A DNA stretch of 64,000 bases from Siphonodentalium dalli (GCA_032622095.1 CP136062.1:155428875-155492874); one strand, 5' to 3'; positions 34,724-47,092 are shown, counted from the first letter of the stretch. Numbers and translations: made by a program. The notes: generated from the sequence alone by a model not told the origin.

Positions 34724-36363
34724 AGAAAACGGACGACACGACGCTCGTACTTGTTGGTTCTGAAAATAGTCTACGTGAATCGTACTTAACACTGGACGAA
34801 TTTGCTCGGATATCGAGTCTGCCCATAAATCCTGAAAAATATCAAGCAGGCATGGATAGGGATAGGGTCACAAAATAAAATACGACAAGCTATTACGGAA
34901 CTAAACCTGTCTACTGTAAGCATTTAAAAAAAATTTAGGGATACATTTCGACACTAATTTAATAATCATGAATATAAAATACAATGATAGACTCGAAGAT
35001 ATAGAAAATATCACAAACATTTGGAAACACAGACTCCTGACCCCTTTAGGTAGAATAACATTTGTCAAATCCCTCATCTTACCAAAATCGACCCACTTAT
35101 TTATAACTCTTCCACGTCCAGATACAGCTTTTTTGAAAGCCCTAAATACCTGTTTATACAATTTCATTTCGAATTCCAAACGTGATAGAATACAAAGCAA
35201 ACAACTATGTGCCGACCATATGCGCGGAGGTTTGAAGATGATTAATGTTGAAAACTTTGAGAGCGCCATGAAAATTAACTGGATACGACGCTTGATTTGC
35301 AAACAATCGAAATGGGCTTCATTGTGCAATACCACCCCTTTCTTAAACGACCCACTATCTCTCACTTACCATGCAAATTACATTGTAAAGCAAACAAACA
35401 AGTTCGCAAATCCATTCTAGAGAGAAGATTTCGGCGCATGGTGTAAACTTATGCGATCAAATAATTCAAATAATAATATTATGGCCTCAAATATCTGGAA
35501 TAATCCGAATATATAAATCGGAGGTTCGTCGATCAACTTTAAATCTTGGAGAGATGCGGGGATATATTTTATAAATGATCTATTCCAACCAGATAGTAAA
35601 TGCCATACCCCATATACATTATATTCAACTTTCAACATCGTGTCGATTTCATAACAATCAGCAACACAATACGTCATATACTGTCATTGGCAAGTTCTCT
35701 TAATCAACCCTTAATTCGTGTACCCTGCACATGCCCACACAATAATCTTCCTCAGATACTCCGTGACTTAAAAGGCGGACAATTATTTTACACAATTCTA
35801 GCAAGTGGGAACACTATGCCGAATGCATGCCAAAAATGGGAATACGAAATAGGCGAATAGATAGAAAATTGGGAAGATTATTTGAGCATTCCCTTTAAAA
35901 TCGGTACGAAATTACAGTGGCTCCAATTCAGAATCAATACACGAATTATTAGTACCAATACATTTCTGAAGGTGGCTAACATTCGAGTCGATGGTTTTTG
36001 TAATCGCTGTCAAAACATACAAGAAACAAATACTAATATTTGCTGGGATTGTCCCCATGTCCAAACTTTTATAAACGAAATTTTAACATGGACAAGAAAC
36101 AACCAATTCCCCGTTGATCTACAAAAAATAATATCATTTTCGGTATAGTTCATGAACACAGAAATTAAAAAAGTTATATTTTCCTGCTGGTTTTGAAACA
36201 ATATATGTATAGAACAAAATTCACGCCCATGCAGTTGTCTCGCTTGTTCATTTGTGATGTCAAATTTAGATATGAATGCGAGAGATACAGCGCAAAATGT
36301 AATATGAATCGTGACTTCGATAACCAGTGGCTGACACTTCGATATGCCTTAAAAATTCTGTGA
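34724..36363 (+). pseudogene. L1/Tx1-like LINE ORF2 remnant (RT C-terminal half)
   Basis: It begins with TDDTTLVLVGSENSL, which is the reverse-transcriptase catalytic box (normally ADDTTLVLDGS), the first Ala replaced by Thr. It continues to FARISSLPINPEK (thumb entry). After stops and a frame change comes IWKHRLLTPLGRITFVKSL then GGLKMINVENFESAMKINW (34,968-35,365), the connection region of L1/Tx1-type ORF2. Next is a CNRCQN...CWDCPHV zinc-binding zf-RVT segment (about 35,990-36,060), and a C-terminal tail ending near 36,363. The 5' half is absent and stops interrupt 35,420-35,880, so it is dead. A short 3' tail follows to about 36,425. Confidence 0.9.
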
Positions 36364-36429
36364 AATTGTGGATATTGCTCAATAAACTAGAAACAAAACT
36401 GAACTAATGTGGGTATCTAAACGCAGCAA

Positions 36430-36880
36430 CTGTGTTTAGACAAAGCCATGAATTATACCAATATTAAACAAAATACATACAAATAAAAACACAGAAACCA
36501 GAGCGAGAGTGCAAACCATTGTGCAAACACAGATAACACATAATATCAAAATAGACAACAATACTGCTTTGAGAACAGCCAAGATATAAAACCTGTATAA
36601 AATTAGACAGCAAAATTTAATTTAATTTAACAAGGCTCCGCATATAACATTTGAAGTAGCTGGCAAATAAACCTCATGAATGATTGATAATATATTTATA
36701 ATCTGTTGAATATGGGGTCAATTCAACAAGTCGATAATTAGGTAGTTGACTTAGTAGTTGATCCCTCGCCCAACAGCCAGCCTCCCTCCAGATAGCATAC
36801 ATGGTATCCACTTCCCTCCATGCTAACATGTTCTCTCGAAGCATAGCATCGAACATTAAAAACTCAAAGATCAAACGCTG
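36430..36880. other. Stretch with nothing clearly recognised
   Basis: A-rich sequence follows the LINE tail (about 36,450-36,520). The part next to the ORF1 remnant may include the eroded C-terminal continuation of that protein on the minus strand, but I could not identify it. Confidence 0.4.
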
Positions 36881-37815
36881 TTTCCGAGAGTCAAAGATTT
36901 GACAGATTTTGGAGATTTTTGTTTTTGAACAATATGATCAACTTGCATAGATTGTTTCGGATGATCTGTCTCGACAGAGGAGACGTAATCCATTACTTGC
37001 GCTACTGGTTCTGGAACAGGAATAGTATCACTATTCCTGCACGTGCGTTGCTAGTGATACACTGACGAGTTTAGTTTGACTCTGTGTTTGAGTGCTGTCG
37101 TCAGCACACGTTTTGTAGACCCTATTGTTGAGTACGTAATCTGTGGCCGAGGACAAACTATTTTCTTAGCATCTATATATGACATATTCGTCTCAGCAAT
37201 ATATCATTGAATCTTGAATTCATACTCCAAATTGGGACATGGACGATCCATTGAAGCATGTTAACCTTGAGAGTTTGAACATTTTTTAATACTCGTACAA
37301 TCCTTATGACCAGGAATGGAAAAGTGTGCGCACCTGGTTTCTTCACTTTTACAATGTTCATGGTCATAGCCTTGACGGTTAAAACATTGAAATGGGTTTG
37401 GAACATATTTGCTTATATCCGTCTTCATATACCGAACCTTCAATGTGTCGTTGGATGGTCGCAACGACTGAAGGTCAAAAGATAAATATTCAACGGAACG
37501 ATTTGACCATCAGCTGTCTTAGTAAGTCTACGGACTTCTGGAACTCCCTGTGGTGTTCTCAGCCAATATCTCTGATTCAAAGGAATCAGATATATCGCGA
37601 ATTCTCAACACAGCTCTACTACTGTTCAATGACTTGAGAGGTGTGATCAATATTGGTGTTTGTGCAATAGATATTAATTGCATAAGAGCGTTTGCTTGAA
37701 TTTTTCTTGAACATTCGATCAGAAGAGATCCATTTAGTGGCCAGTCCTGATCGGTATGACAAATTTTAATTGTTCGGCTATGCTTTGTAGCGTTTTATCA
37801 ATCACATACTTCACA
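36880..37815 (-). pseudogene. LINE ORF1 remnant (RRM-like region plus CCHC zinc knuckles)
   Basis: On the minus strand from 37,815, in interrupted frames, come VIDKTLQSIAEQLKF, then SLLIECSRKIQANALMQL, then LNSSRAVLRIRDISD, VPNPFQCFNRQGYDHEHC, RCAHFSIPGHKDC and MSYIDAKKIV. This order matches the ORF1 proteins of Jockey/I/RTE-type LINEs: a nucleic-acid-binding RRM-like region with 'LNxSxGVIR', then 'VPNPLRCFxCQxxGH' and further CCHC knuckles, ending 'SYxEARK'. The second Cys of the first knuckle is Arg here. Several stops and frameshifts make it non-functional. Its 5' end is cut exactly where repeat A copy 3 begins. Confidence 0.85.
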
Positions 37816-37818
37816 CAT

Positions 37819-39360
37819 CAGCCTCTCGGTACCTCGCCATAATGAGACAGGCGTTTACAGTATAGTATTGAAACATTTAAGCCACGAAGACGAAATTTAT
37901 GGCAAAACACACACGAAAAACAACACACAACTAGACACCAGAAACAAAATACAGCAGACGGCAGAAATGTAATCTGAAAAACTGTGAGCGACGTGGCTGA
38001 TTGATTGGACAGGGTCAACCCAACCACCCGTCTTGAAGAGATGTAGGACCAAAGAGGACCATGAGCTAAGCCGTTACCACAGGTCGATGTCTCACTTGAG
38101 ACGGCTGCCCTAGTATCCCCAGAACTCCTGCTCCACATATCAAGGGATGCACCCCTCGGCAAAAGTGGGCCACTTTAGGGGATTCTAACCCCTGGCAGTG
38201 GGACAGTAAACCTATTCTACCCGGGCCCACACGGGGAAAGATTTCTTTATTATGATCAATTGGCAGCAAGCATTAGAAAAACAGTGGTATATATGGAGAC
38301 AAGTAAGTGTTGATCGAGTTCGCATGGTGAATATCGATGCACTCCCAATGGCGATTCCTCAATAAATCACCCGAATAGGTTAAAGTGAAATGGGTTTTGT
38401 ATCAGATGCTGAAATGCGTCTACGATTAGGTTAACGTGTCGGATTTCGATAGCTGTTCAACTTAATTATAACAAGGCAAGTTTGAAAGTCACATGTGATA
38501 TTAAAGACACGTCATAGATAGGTGTCTGAAATATCAGAGCTCATGGAAATATGTATGATATGTCACTGATATGGACAGTAATGTCACCCCAAGAGCCTCG
38601 GGTTGCATTCCGTTCTCGATCGGGCGATACATATCCGCGTTGCTCTCAAGCACCGGCGATAACTGCATACTGTACTTGCATATTTGCCCAAACACGTCTG
38701 GTGTTGCCATCGCTTCCATCGATCACACCTACGCGACTATAGATCTAAAGATCCTTATTTGACATTGCTATGTGGATTATGCATGGCGGCATGTTAATCG
38801 GCGTCATTACTGTGGCATCACTGTAAACAATAATTATTCCTCCAATACCCATCTTATAACCAAGAGTACACAAGAAATTGACAAAGCATAGTGAATTGTT
38901 TGATGATAACATAAGAGAGGATCGCATATCAGGTCTAAGGTTTTGAGTCCTCTCTTAAGTGTTCAGTCTTTTGGAACCAAGAGCGTATTGGTGAGAAGAT
39001 TTAATTGCACGATATTTGAAAGTAGAAATAATTCATCAAATTGCTCTCTTAAGTTTCACAATTAGTGTTTTCCTTTAAATTATATATATATAATGTTCGA
39101 ACTTGTGTCCCTGGTATGCAGTCAGCAACAAAACATGCTAAACAGATGGGTGAGGTACATGTGGTATTGGAATCCGGTGTATGATTTACAGCTGAAATGC
39201 GGGCATATAACTATATGTCAGTACATGTATATTAATAACCTCTATATATTTTCGGCTTAGACAACGCGTTCGTATTATGTATGTTAGCTGAAATGCAGAA
39301 TATTAACTTATCAGTACAAGGTTCCACCCCGTTTTTCACAACAAAGTACCAAATTGTGTA
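37819..39360. repeat. Interspersed repeat A, copy 3 (left end of duplication copy 2)
   Basis: This is homologous to 30,238-31,750 from its first bases (CAGCCTCTCGGTAC), and to 1-1110 from 38,075 onward. It keeps the three segments that copy 1 lost. It carries GGGCCCGGGTAGAATAGG on the minus strand near 38,210-38,230. Confidence 0.85.
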
Positions 39361-39827
39361 CACATGTGGATTGTCTTGTGACGGTCTTGTATATAATCCA
39401 CACCAAACTGCTCAGTGCGATAATCATGGGACACAGTATCTCTGTGCACATGTTTGCTGATGACAATTAGCTGTACATTTCTGGTGACAACCCCTATTGC
39501 TTTACAACCATAATGGCACAGTGCAATTATTTTGTGAAATCGTGGATGGTGGCCAATAAACTGAAACTAATTAGTGACAAAACTGAAGAAATGTGAGTGT
39601 CTAATCTGGCATACGTAAAGAAAGTTAGCATATATGTTATGACTTTTGATGACACTCAAATTCACACTCCTACAAGCCACATATGCAAGGCAATATACAC
39701 TGAACTTCGGCGACACTGGAAAATGAGAAAATACATTCAAAACGACTCAATTTTTTAAAAACGTTAGTCATCTCTAAGTATCAGTCGACCTGACTACTAC
39801 AATTCTATTTTAATTGGTGTACTATAT

Positions 39828-40094
39828 AATCAGGTATCTCAGCGTCTGCAGAAAACTGTTGCAATGTTAGTTCTATGTCGTAGAAGATCTGACGACAGAT
39901 GCAATCTGCAAGAATTACATTGGCTACCTGTAGCAGACATAATTCTGTATATACGACGGGGAACTATCCTAGCATATATTCAATGGTATGAAACACGCGA
40001 TCCGTGGAATATATCACTTCATTCTTACACTGCCCTTCAAGTTTGTGGACATTCAATGTTAGCCATTTGCGTACTTGCCTTGAGGGCTTATTGA
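39828..40094 (+). pseudogene. Non-LTR retrotransposon C-terminal fragment, copy 2
   Basis: The counterpart of 1591-1848, with LQELHWLPV intact. A small deletion after the GHSMLAI segment shifts the last few codons. It is a remnant with no catalytic domain nearby. Confidence 0.55.
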
Positions 40095-40099
40095 AATGC

Positions 40100-43000
40100 T
40101 ACTCTAGTGAGTAGTTTAAGAATACCAATGCTGATAAATAACTTTAAGAATAGCCATTAAATAAATAAATAAATATTACACAAACATTTCTTGTAAAAAG
40201 TTGGCAAGTCTGATTTCAAAAGGTGATCCACACCGAGTGACCAGACATCTTACTAGCATAGCTGCGCTGAATGTGGGATCCCACATTTCATCAAAACCAA
40301 GAGACAGTGAAAATTATAATGCATTCTGGAGGACTATTGCCTACATGTCTCTGATTGGTGTAGAAACCTACCAAATTATAAAAAAAATACGTCTCTTGTG
40401 AGAGAGTTTCGACAGCCCGTGCACCATGCACGCCCGCATCGCCGAAGTGAATTAAGTCACATTAACGTAGTAGATAATTATACAAATTATCGCGGTATAT
40501 TTGCTAAAACATATGGTATATAATACCAATCTCATAATGGAAAGTATCATTTGTTACGTCTTGATTATCTAACCGAGGAACGGCAAGAGTTGATGCTTGA
40601 AATTAACACATGCTTCCAATAATAATTCATACTGGAATCGCAAAGGGAAATTACTGTTTAAAGTTAAATAGCCCTAAATAAAACAAGCAAATAAGATACA
40701 ACTCGACATTCCGATTTGTTAGCACCAAATTGGGCACCACTATTTAGCAAATTCCCGCCACATTTATAGTTATATCCTTGATATAAATACTTTAATGGTG
40801 TGGTTTATAGATACACGAGTGACGGATAGACGCCGTTGGTGTCAGGGCGGGAGGGGGGGGGGGGCACATAATGAAAACAACTATATTGTAGAATTCCACT
40901 AAACTTGTATGATATATTTATAATGTATAATGTATTCAAACGTTTCAGGCGCGGGTCCAGTGGAATACATTATTTTTCTTTCTTTCGCTTTCCTTCAAGT
41001 TTATGGACATTCAATGGGAGTCATCCTTGCGTACTTGCCATGAGGGCTGATTGAAATGCTACGCGGATGAGTCTTTATTCGTCTCCATGATATACTATGG
41101 ACTTCTGTCGTACATCTCCATCAACCTTGTATAAAATGTTCTCAACGCCATGCTATAGGGAGTCTAATGGTTTAGTTTAACCATACATCAGTCGATGTCA
41201 TGGTTGGGGATCAAGGAAGGAACATGATACAAACTTCTTTGTCATCGATTGCCACCAGACGAATACATAGTGGAATTTAGATTGTACATGGCATTTAGGG
41301 TATGATTTAAAGTTGGCAAAGTGCACCGTCGAAGTGAATGATGGACCCGAAGCTCTTTATAATGTGTTTTCACTGGGGCCCGAACCATTCAATTGTATAA
41401 AGGTTACACCCCCACTATTTCAGAACCAAATAAGTCCAATATGAACATATGTGGATATTTAAGTCAGACATGAACCTATTTGTACGAGAGTGTTCTGGAA
41501 ATGTATATGTATGCGTCTATATGATATACTGCACTACATGGTGTACTTTAAAGTCACATGGCTGTATGCGCTCCGAAATACACCTAATAATATTCGCTGT
41601 AGATTTTTCCCGGTATCGAAATAGGTCGAGATATACTTCCATTTTACTGCAGTATAGTCCCAGACAGACGCATTGAACTCATACAAAATATAACTTTGAA
41701 GACGGTGTTTGTGTGCTAAACAAACAACAGCCATGTCACGGCATGGCACATTAGAGATAATTCTGTGTTACGCTATTCCTGATATTGTAGAAATAAAGAG
41801 CGTTTGTTTCACTTCTGTGCGAAAAATTTAAAACAGCTGGAAGATGTATGTGACCATGGCAATTATTTATCAGAGCATATATATGATGCCGGAATATAAA
41901 TAGTTCGTGTATCTGTCAACCTATATTATACCTCCTACTAAATTAGGCAGACAAATATTTGGAAGCTCGAATGAGCCATGTCCGTTTAACATACTAAACA
42001 CATGGTGCGTTCTAAATCAGGAATCGAAGTCGGATAAACCATATTGTAATACGACCTTGCCTAAACCTACACACAAGGCTCGTCCTGATTGGTCAGTATC
42101 CTGTATTCCCATGCAGACGCGGACCGACCTTTTGTAGTACAATTCTAGATATTTTGAATTGTACCACAAACAATGTGGTACAATCAGTGAAATGCTGCCA
42201 ACGCCTCGAAATTTCAGAAGTCAAACCATACGGCCATTGGCTAATGTCATGCTAAAGACTGAAGAAAGAGACATATAATGACTAACTACTGTATTATACT
42301 GATTTTTAGTTAAGTTAGAACAAAAATAAGTCTTAAATGAATTTGTTTGCCACAAAAACAATGGAAAGGGTTCGTCGTTCAAAAGTGACGCTATGTTTCA
42401 CTATCAGGTCTAAGAGAAGAATTGTTTGGTGGAAAATCATACCACGCAGAGCTAGAAACTGGGCTATTATATAACAGTTTGAACATATGTCACTACAATT
42501 TCGACCAAAACATACAGTCGAATTACAAAAGAAATAAATACACTGCGCATCGACGTGTATAGTATAATTTGACCACATAAACTGATTGTACTACTCCGCT
42601 TCGCGTCGTCCTACAATCAGTTTCTTTGTGGCCGATGCGCAGTGTATTTATGTCTTAAATAGATAAGACCAACATTTCTATAAAGTGTCGCACAATTAAC
42701 TAAACTTATATAGTCATCTCCGTGATATGATGTATTCGTTTTAAAGTATAGTTTTCATACTCATAAGAGTCGCCGATAGATAAAGGAATCGCTATATGGC
42801 TAGTTAGATGTTTCAAAGTGGGCAGATAGGCGCCGTTGGGTATGAGGAGCTAGAAAACAACAGCATTTATTATAGACATCAACATGATACTAATCGTGCG
42901 GCTTGAAGATAAAGATTTTCTGAATTGGGGTGGAGTTGATGCATTAAATTGATAAAGACGGAGTTACCGATATCAAAATGTTTGGTTAGTTTTTAAAGAT

Positions 43001-43690
43001 CTACAGTCCGATTTAACACCAGATGACCGAATTATCTGAGATAATGACCAGTTTACCGGGACAATGAAAAAGGAAAACTGAATTCAATTATCATCTGTTC
43101 TATGGCACGAGCGTCGCGACAATTGACAAAGGCCTACACCAGGTTTACGCGTATACAATATCATAATTGGAAATGCTGTGTACTATATTCCATGTTTGGG
43201 CAACGGAATCATAGCTTCTCTTTATCAGAGACACTCTTTAACAGAGATCGCTGGAATATTGCTCAGTCGACAGAAATTGAAGTCGACATCTGACCATCGA
43301 AACCTCCCGCTAATGGACCCAATCATCTTTATTTTGTGAATCAACGTTATTGCTGAGTACTCAGTTGTGATATAGTCTGTAAGATTACTGTGGTAATAAT
43401 CTTCTATAACCGATGTCTATTACACGTTCATTTTGTGTTTACTTCTTGACACGGGTCGAATTAATGTTTAAACTAACGACAACAATGTGATTCAGGGTAT
43501 ATGATCCATGTATAAGATTGACGTTGTATTATGCCAATTTGTGGAAAACATTAACTACCTTGACCAAATATATTCCTATCAAATGTCCCCATAAAATGTT
43601 CACGTCACTTTAACCTGGACAACGCCGGGTCACCATGCTAGTACTATATATAGCATGTAATAAAATGCGTAGGAGCTGTGAGGAACACAC
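40100..43690. other. Upstream stretch of copy 2 without a recognisable gene
   Basis: The counterpart of 1860-5440. It contains repeat B copy (40,985-41,340), a poly-G run (40,853-40,864), an 11-bp hairpin (42,158-42,184) and a longer hairpin (42,533-42,651). Open frames here differ from those of copy 1 by frameshifts, which argues against coding. Confidence 0.6.
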
Positions 43691-43694
43691 TACT

Positions 43695-43805
43695 CACGTG
43701 ACTATTTCTGGCAAGCAACGTTAGAATGTGATTATTTATTATAATTAGATGAGGATTCAGCGTCCTATATATAGAGTCGTAGATAGGGACACCACTCATA
43801 ACGCA
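43695..43805 (+). promoter_or_regulatory. Core promoter of GTPase gene, copy 2
   Basis: E-box CACGTG at 43,695-43,700 and TATA element TATATATA at 43,766-43,773, the same distance from the ATG as in copy 1. The last part of the box differs (TATATATA versus TATATAAA). One extra base lies in the leader near 43,838. Confidence 0.55.
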
Positions 43806-43878
43806 TTTGCAACTCATCAGTTAATAAACCATCGCTGCACATTTATATCGCACCTTCGATATCCTGTAATTTGTCAAA

Positions 43879-44152
43879 ATGTCTCGTCAAAATTATAAAA
43901 TTAATGCTGAGGATCGTGACATGTACTTCACATCAAAAGGACTGATCAACAAGGGGGATTCGATGCAGTCTCTGAGTGACGTAAGCCTAACATCAAGTAG
44001 TGGCTGTTCTGACTTCTTTTACGCAGACGAATCGGTGCTAGACAAAGAATGCTGCCGTGTAGCTATCGTAGGTTCACATGGCGTTGGGAAGACGGCGCTG
44101 ATACGACAATTTATGACGTCAGATTACGTTGGTGATGTTGACGATGTGGAAG
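43879..44152 (+). CDS. RGK-like Ras-related GTPase, copy 2, exon 1 (of 4)
   Basis: The four exons encode 251 aa, the paralogue or allele of the copy-1 protein. Two in-frame gaps remove 6 residues (SCRSFS of copy 1, at 17-22) and 11 residues (the Ser/Thr-rich run near 49-59), leaving the P-loop GSHGVGKT at 65-72. Substitutions in this exon are I15M, R72D, Q73K, V80I and E99D (copy-1 numbering). The donor GAAG|GTTGGT and the phase are unchanged. Family role as for copy 1; the missing Ser-rich segment could remove phosphorylation sites of the kind through which 14-3-3 proteins bind RGK proteins, which is inference. Confidence 0.9.
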
Positions 44153-44896
44153 GTTGGTACCGTTAATTTATTTTGATTGTTTCAAGATTCGAATGGGTAC
44201 CTAATTAGTACCTAAGGTAATTTCCAGATAATATCAATGTCAAATATAACCAGAACGAGCCACTGGCTTTTTGTCTCTGGAAGTTACATAATTATAATAC
44301 ATAATACATAACTTTGTTCAGCAAATTGAACGGCACCGATCTCCAGTACCGGGGCTGTATTCAAATCATATATTCCTTTCTTCAAATCGTCCATTGATGA
44401 ACTCGCGACTACAAAACCAGGTAAACTGTTCATGTTAGAAATTACACGTGAAAAACATATTTACGGATATCCTTTTTTAAGTATGTCCCTTGTAATTTGA
44501 GTTCATGTCCTCTGTTCCGTTTGTAATCAGCGAATACAAAATAATAACACCGGTCCGTGTTATACAAACCGTTCTGATATATAGAAACCTCGATAAAATC
44601 GCCCCTAAATCGTATATTATTCATATATTTGAGTTTTACGATGCGTAAACCAGGCATAATAATAAACGCGATGTGTTGCATCCCAAAGGGATAATTACAC
44701 TCACTTCATTTGCTGTAGTATTTTCCCCATCGATATCCAAATATTAAATGCTTTTAAATAGGGTAATTATATTGGTATGGGAATGGACGTTGCATATTAA
44801 ATTTCGCCATGACAACGCAAGGCGTCGCGGCAACGTCACTACAAAGTTCCCAATATTTAACAATAGTTCACAGTTAATCTATGTGTGTATATATAG

Positions 44897-45037
44897 AATA
44901 CACCCATAGTAGCCGAGAATAACAAATTTTCACCACGAGTGGTATTGTGGTTTTAACCACGAGCCTTTGGCGAGTGGTTAAAACCACAATACCACGAGTG
45001 GTGAAATTTTTTTATTCTCGGCTACTATGGGTGTATT
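44897..45037. repeat. Long hairpin at left end of the Crypton insertion
   Basis: Arms of about 65 bases are nearly perfectly complementary: AATACACCCATAGTAGCCGA on the left pairs with TCGGCTACTATGGGTGTATT on the right. The inner part pairs through ATTGTGGTTTTAACCAC and its complement. The loop contains CGAG, CCTTTGG, CGAG. The inner half is closely related to the solo hairpins at 8704-8765 and 49,648-49,709. Confidence 0.9.
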
Positions 45038-45439
45038 TTGCTTATACCATAATTATTATTCTTTAGTCGCTTCGTAAATGTATTTACTGGTATTGCTACT
45101 TTGTTGTTAAAATGCAGTGACCCAAATATTCGAAGCTACCAGGAATGTGGGACACGCGTAGCAATACATACTTCAAGGTCATTCCGTGATCCGCCACTTT
45201 CTGGGGCATCAATCAACTGATATGAATACACATTCAGATTTCAATCATTGAAGATAACAGTAACAATCTATGTTTGATTTAAATGGCTGTATTTTAATAT
45301 ATTAATGACATCAAAACAATATCCAATTTTGAATAAATCTTTGAATGAATCTAACACATGAACTATTTTTTTGTTGGGAACAAAGTTGGAGTCAGTTAAA
45401 ATCCAACGTGGGAAATTCGAACATTAAAATGCACTGTTT

Positions 45440-47092
45440 TCATTCACTTCCTGGCAAATGGATATTTAAATTGTCAATCTGTATGTGGTTGTTGCTGAAC
45501 AAAGAAGATAAACTTCTCCCAACTGTTGACGGAATGTCAAAGTCGCGCATGTTTACGTTGACAGTTTTCGAATTTTGTGTGCAGGAAAGCACATTGCAAG
45601 ATGCAGTTTCGTTGGGTTGCACATTTTCGCTTCTTGTTGTGACTATTGAACTTTCTTGGATTGGAACTATGTCCATGGAGTGATTGGAATTACTTGACCG
45701 TGGATTAGACTTAGAGTTGTTTCCGGAGGTAAGTGTTGACATTGTGCTGCTCAATAGGAGTGAACACCTTTCCCTTTCCTTTTCACCTGATGTTGAATAA
45801 TTGTTTATACTGGCCAAATTTTTATGCCCAGTAATTGCGGCTATATCAATAGGCGCCACATCATTTTCACGAAGCTTTTGCACAAGGTGTTTTCGAGCGC
45901 TCGTATTTGTCAATCTTTTATTTTCGTCGAGACCACCTTGTTTCGCCATGACCGACATCAATGTTGAAAGTTTATTCACTCCAACTTTTTGGCGCTTAAA
46001 CCACATATCGGCAGGGTGTTCAACTGGTGTTGTACGAGGCGCGATGTAAAATGGATCCTCTGATCCATTCCATCCAGATGGCCGTTTACTGGCATACAAC
46101 ATGTATATGTAGACTGGGTTACGTTCATCGGTTTCTTCTGTGCTGTACATTTTTGGTGCAGTTTCGCGCACGTTTCTAATATCCGCGCCTGTCCTGGTTT
46201 TCGTCTGTCTCTCATTCAACTGGAGATACTGTTTTCCATCATTTGTTGTTGTCAGCATCGCGTCACCCCACTGCAAATTGTAATGCTCCTGCACTCCCCG
46301 TAAACCAAACTGCACAGTGTTATTGAACCAAAGTGTATTCAGAATAGAAATTGGCGTTTTTTCTCCAAGAATTTTCTTTTCGTACAATAGGTCTATCTCA
46401 TAGTCACAGATTGGTTCCGCTTTCTTTGGCTTATTTCCTTTGCCACACCTTTTAAACTGCTTTTGTTTAGCGATTAATGCCCTACGTGATGTTTCGAAAG
46501 AGTCATCCTGCTTGTTCATCACTGAGGTGCCATACTTGTGCCGCTTTAAATATCGATCAAAACTAGAAATTTGTCCTCTTAGTGAACTGGGCTCGAAATC
46601 AGTTCCATCTTTCCGCCGAACACTCAGAATGTACTTTGCAATTAGGGGGTCAAGCTCGATTACCGGTATCTCATGAATTTCTCTTGATTCCGACTGTGCA
46701 GCTAGAAATACCTTTAATAGTCGAATGTCAGTCATAGATTGTTTCAGTGTGTGCTTGCTTTGCTGGTCTGTGATGAAACTTTCTACACTGTCACTGTTCA
46801 ATTCAGCAAATCTCTGTGCATCATTAGGCATACTATTTGGATAGTTATGTGGAGGTGTATCTGCCTCAGCTGGCTCATTGATCACAGGACTGGTGTCTGC
46901 ATCCATTCCCATGCCATGTTCACTGTCTGCTGATTCTTCATTGTGATCATTGTGATTGTCAAATTCACCTGTACTTTCTAAATCCAAGCTATCATTGGAA
47001 TTATCATTCATTTCTGTGGTAAAATTCTGCATTAGTTCATGGTCATTAAAGATGTCGTCTAAATCACTTGCACAAGTAAAGCCTCCGAACAT
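45440..47092 (-). CDS. Crypton/DUF3504-type tyrosine recombinase (KIAA1958-like), intact
   Basis: A 550-aa single-exon frame on the minus strand. Residues 1-90 are acidic and Asn/Ser-rich; 117-200 look like the helical core-binding region (DIRLLKVFLAA, then LRGQISSFDRYLKRH); 230-435 form the catalytic domain; the rest is Ser/Asn-rich. All active-site positions are present: R265 (FGLRGVQEH), K298 (RQTKTRTG), R400 (TNTSARKHL), H423 (ITGHKN) and Tyr432 (SINNYS). R-to-H spacing is 23 and H-to-Y spacing 9, as in Cre-type recombinases. The HxxR histidine position is Thr397. DUF3504 in ZMYM2, QRICH1 and KIAA1958 is a domesticated Crypton recombinase; here the single exon, intact site and recent insertion favour a live transposon gene. 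The start at 47,092 is the first Met of the open frame. Confidence 0.9.
   Translation of the reverse strand: MFGGFTCASDLDDIFNDHELMQNFTTEMNDNSNDSLDLESTGEFDNHNDHNEESADSEHGMGMDADTSPVINEPAEADTPPHNYPNSMPNDAQRFAELNSDSVESFITDQQSKHTLKQSMTDIRLLKVFLAAQSESREIHEIPVIELDPLIAKYILSVRRKDGTDFEPSSLRGQISSFDRYLKRHKYGTSVMNKQDDSFETSRRALIAKQKQFKRCGKGNKPKKAEPICDYEIDLLYEKKILGEKTPISILNTLWFNNTVQFGLRGVQEHYNLQWGDAMLTTTNDGKQYLQLNERQTKTRTGADIRNVRETAPKMYSTEETDERNPVYIYMLYASKRPSGWNGSEDPFYIAPRTTPVEHPADMWFKRQKVGVNKLSTLMSVMAKQGGLDENKRLTNTSARKHLVQKLRENDVAPIDIAAITGHKNLASINNYSTSGEKERERCSLLLSSTMSTLTSGNNSKSNPRSSNSNHSMDIVPIQESSIVTTRSENVQPNETASCNVLSCTQNSKTVNVNMRDFDIPSTVGRSLSSLFSNNHIQIDNLNIHLPGSE

Noticed and set aside
45345-46676. Plus-strand frames overlapping the recombinase gene
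   Set aside because: They are antisense shadows of the 550-codon minus-strand frame.
45440-47092. Bacterial or phage integrase contamination
   Set aside because: The sequence is of the metazoan DUF3504/KIAA1958 type, lies in an AT-rich eukaryotic intron, and its empty site is present in the other copy.
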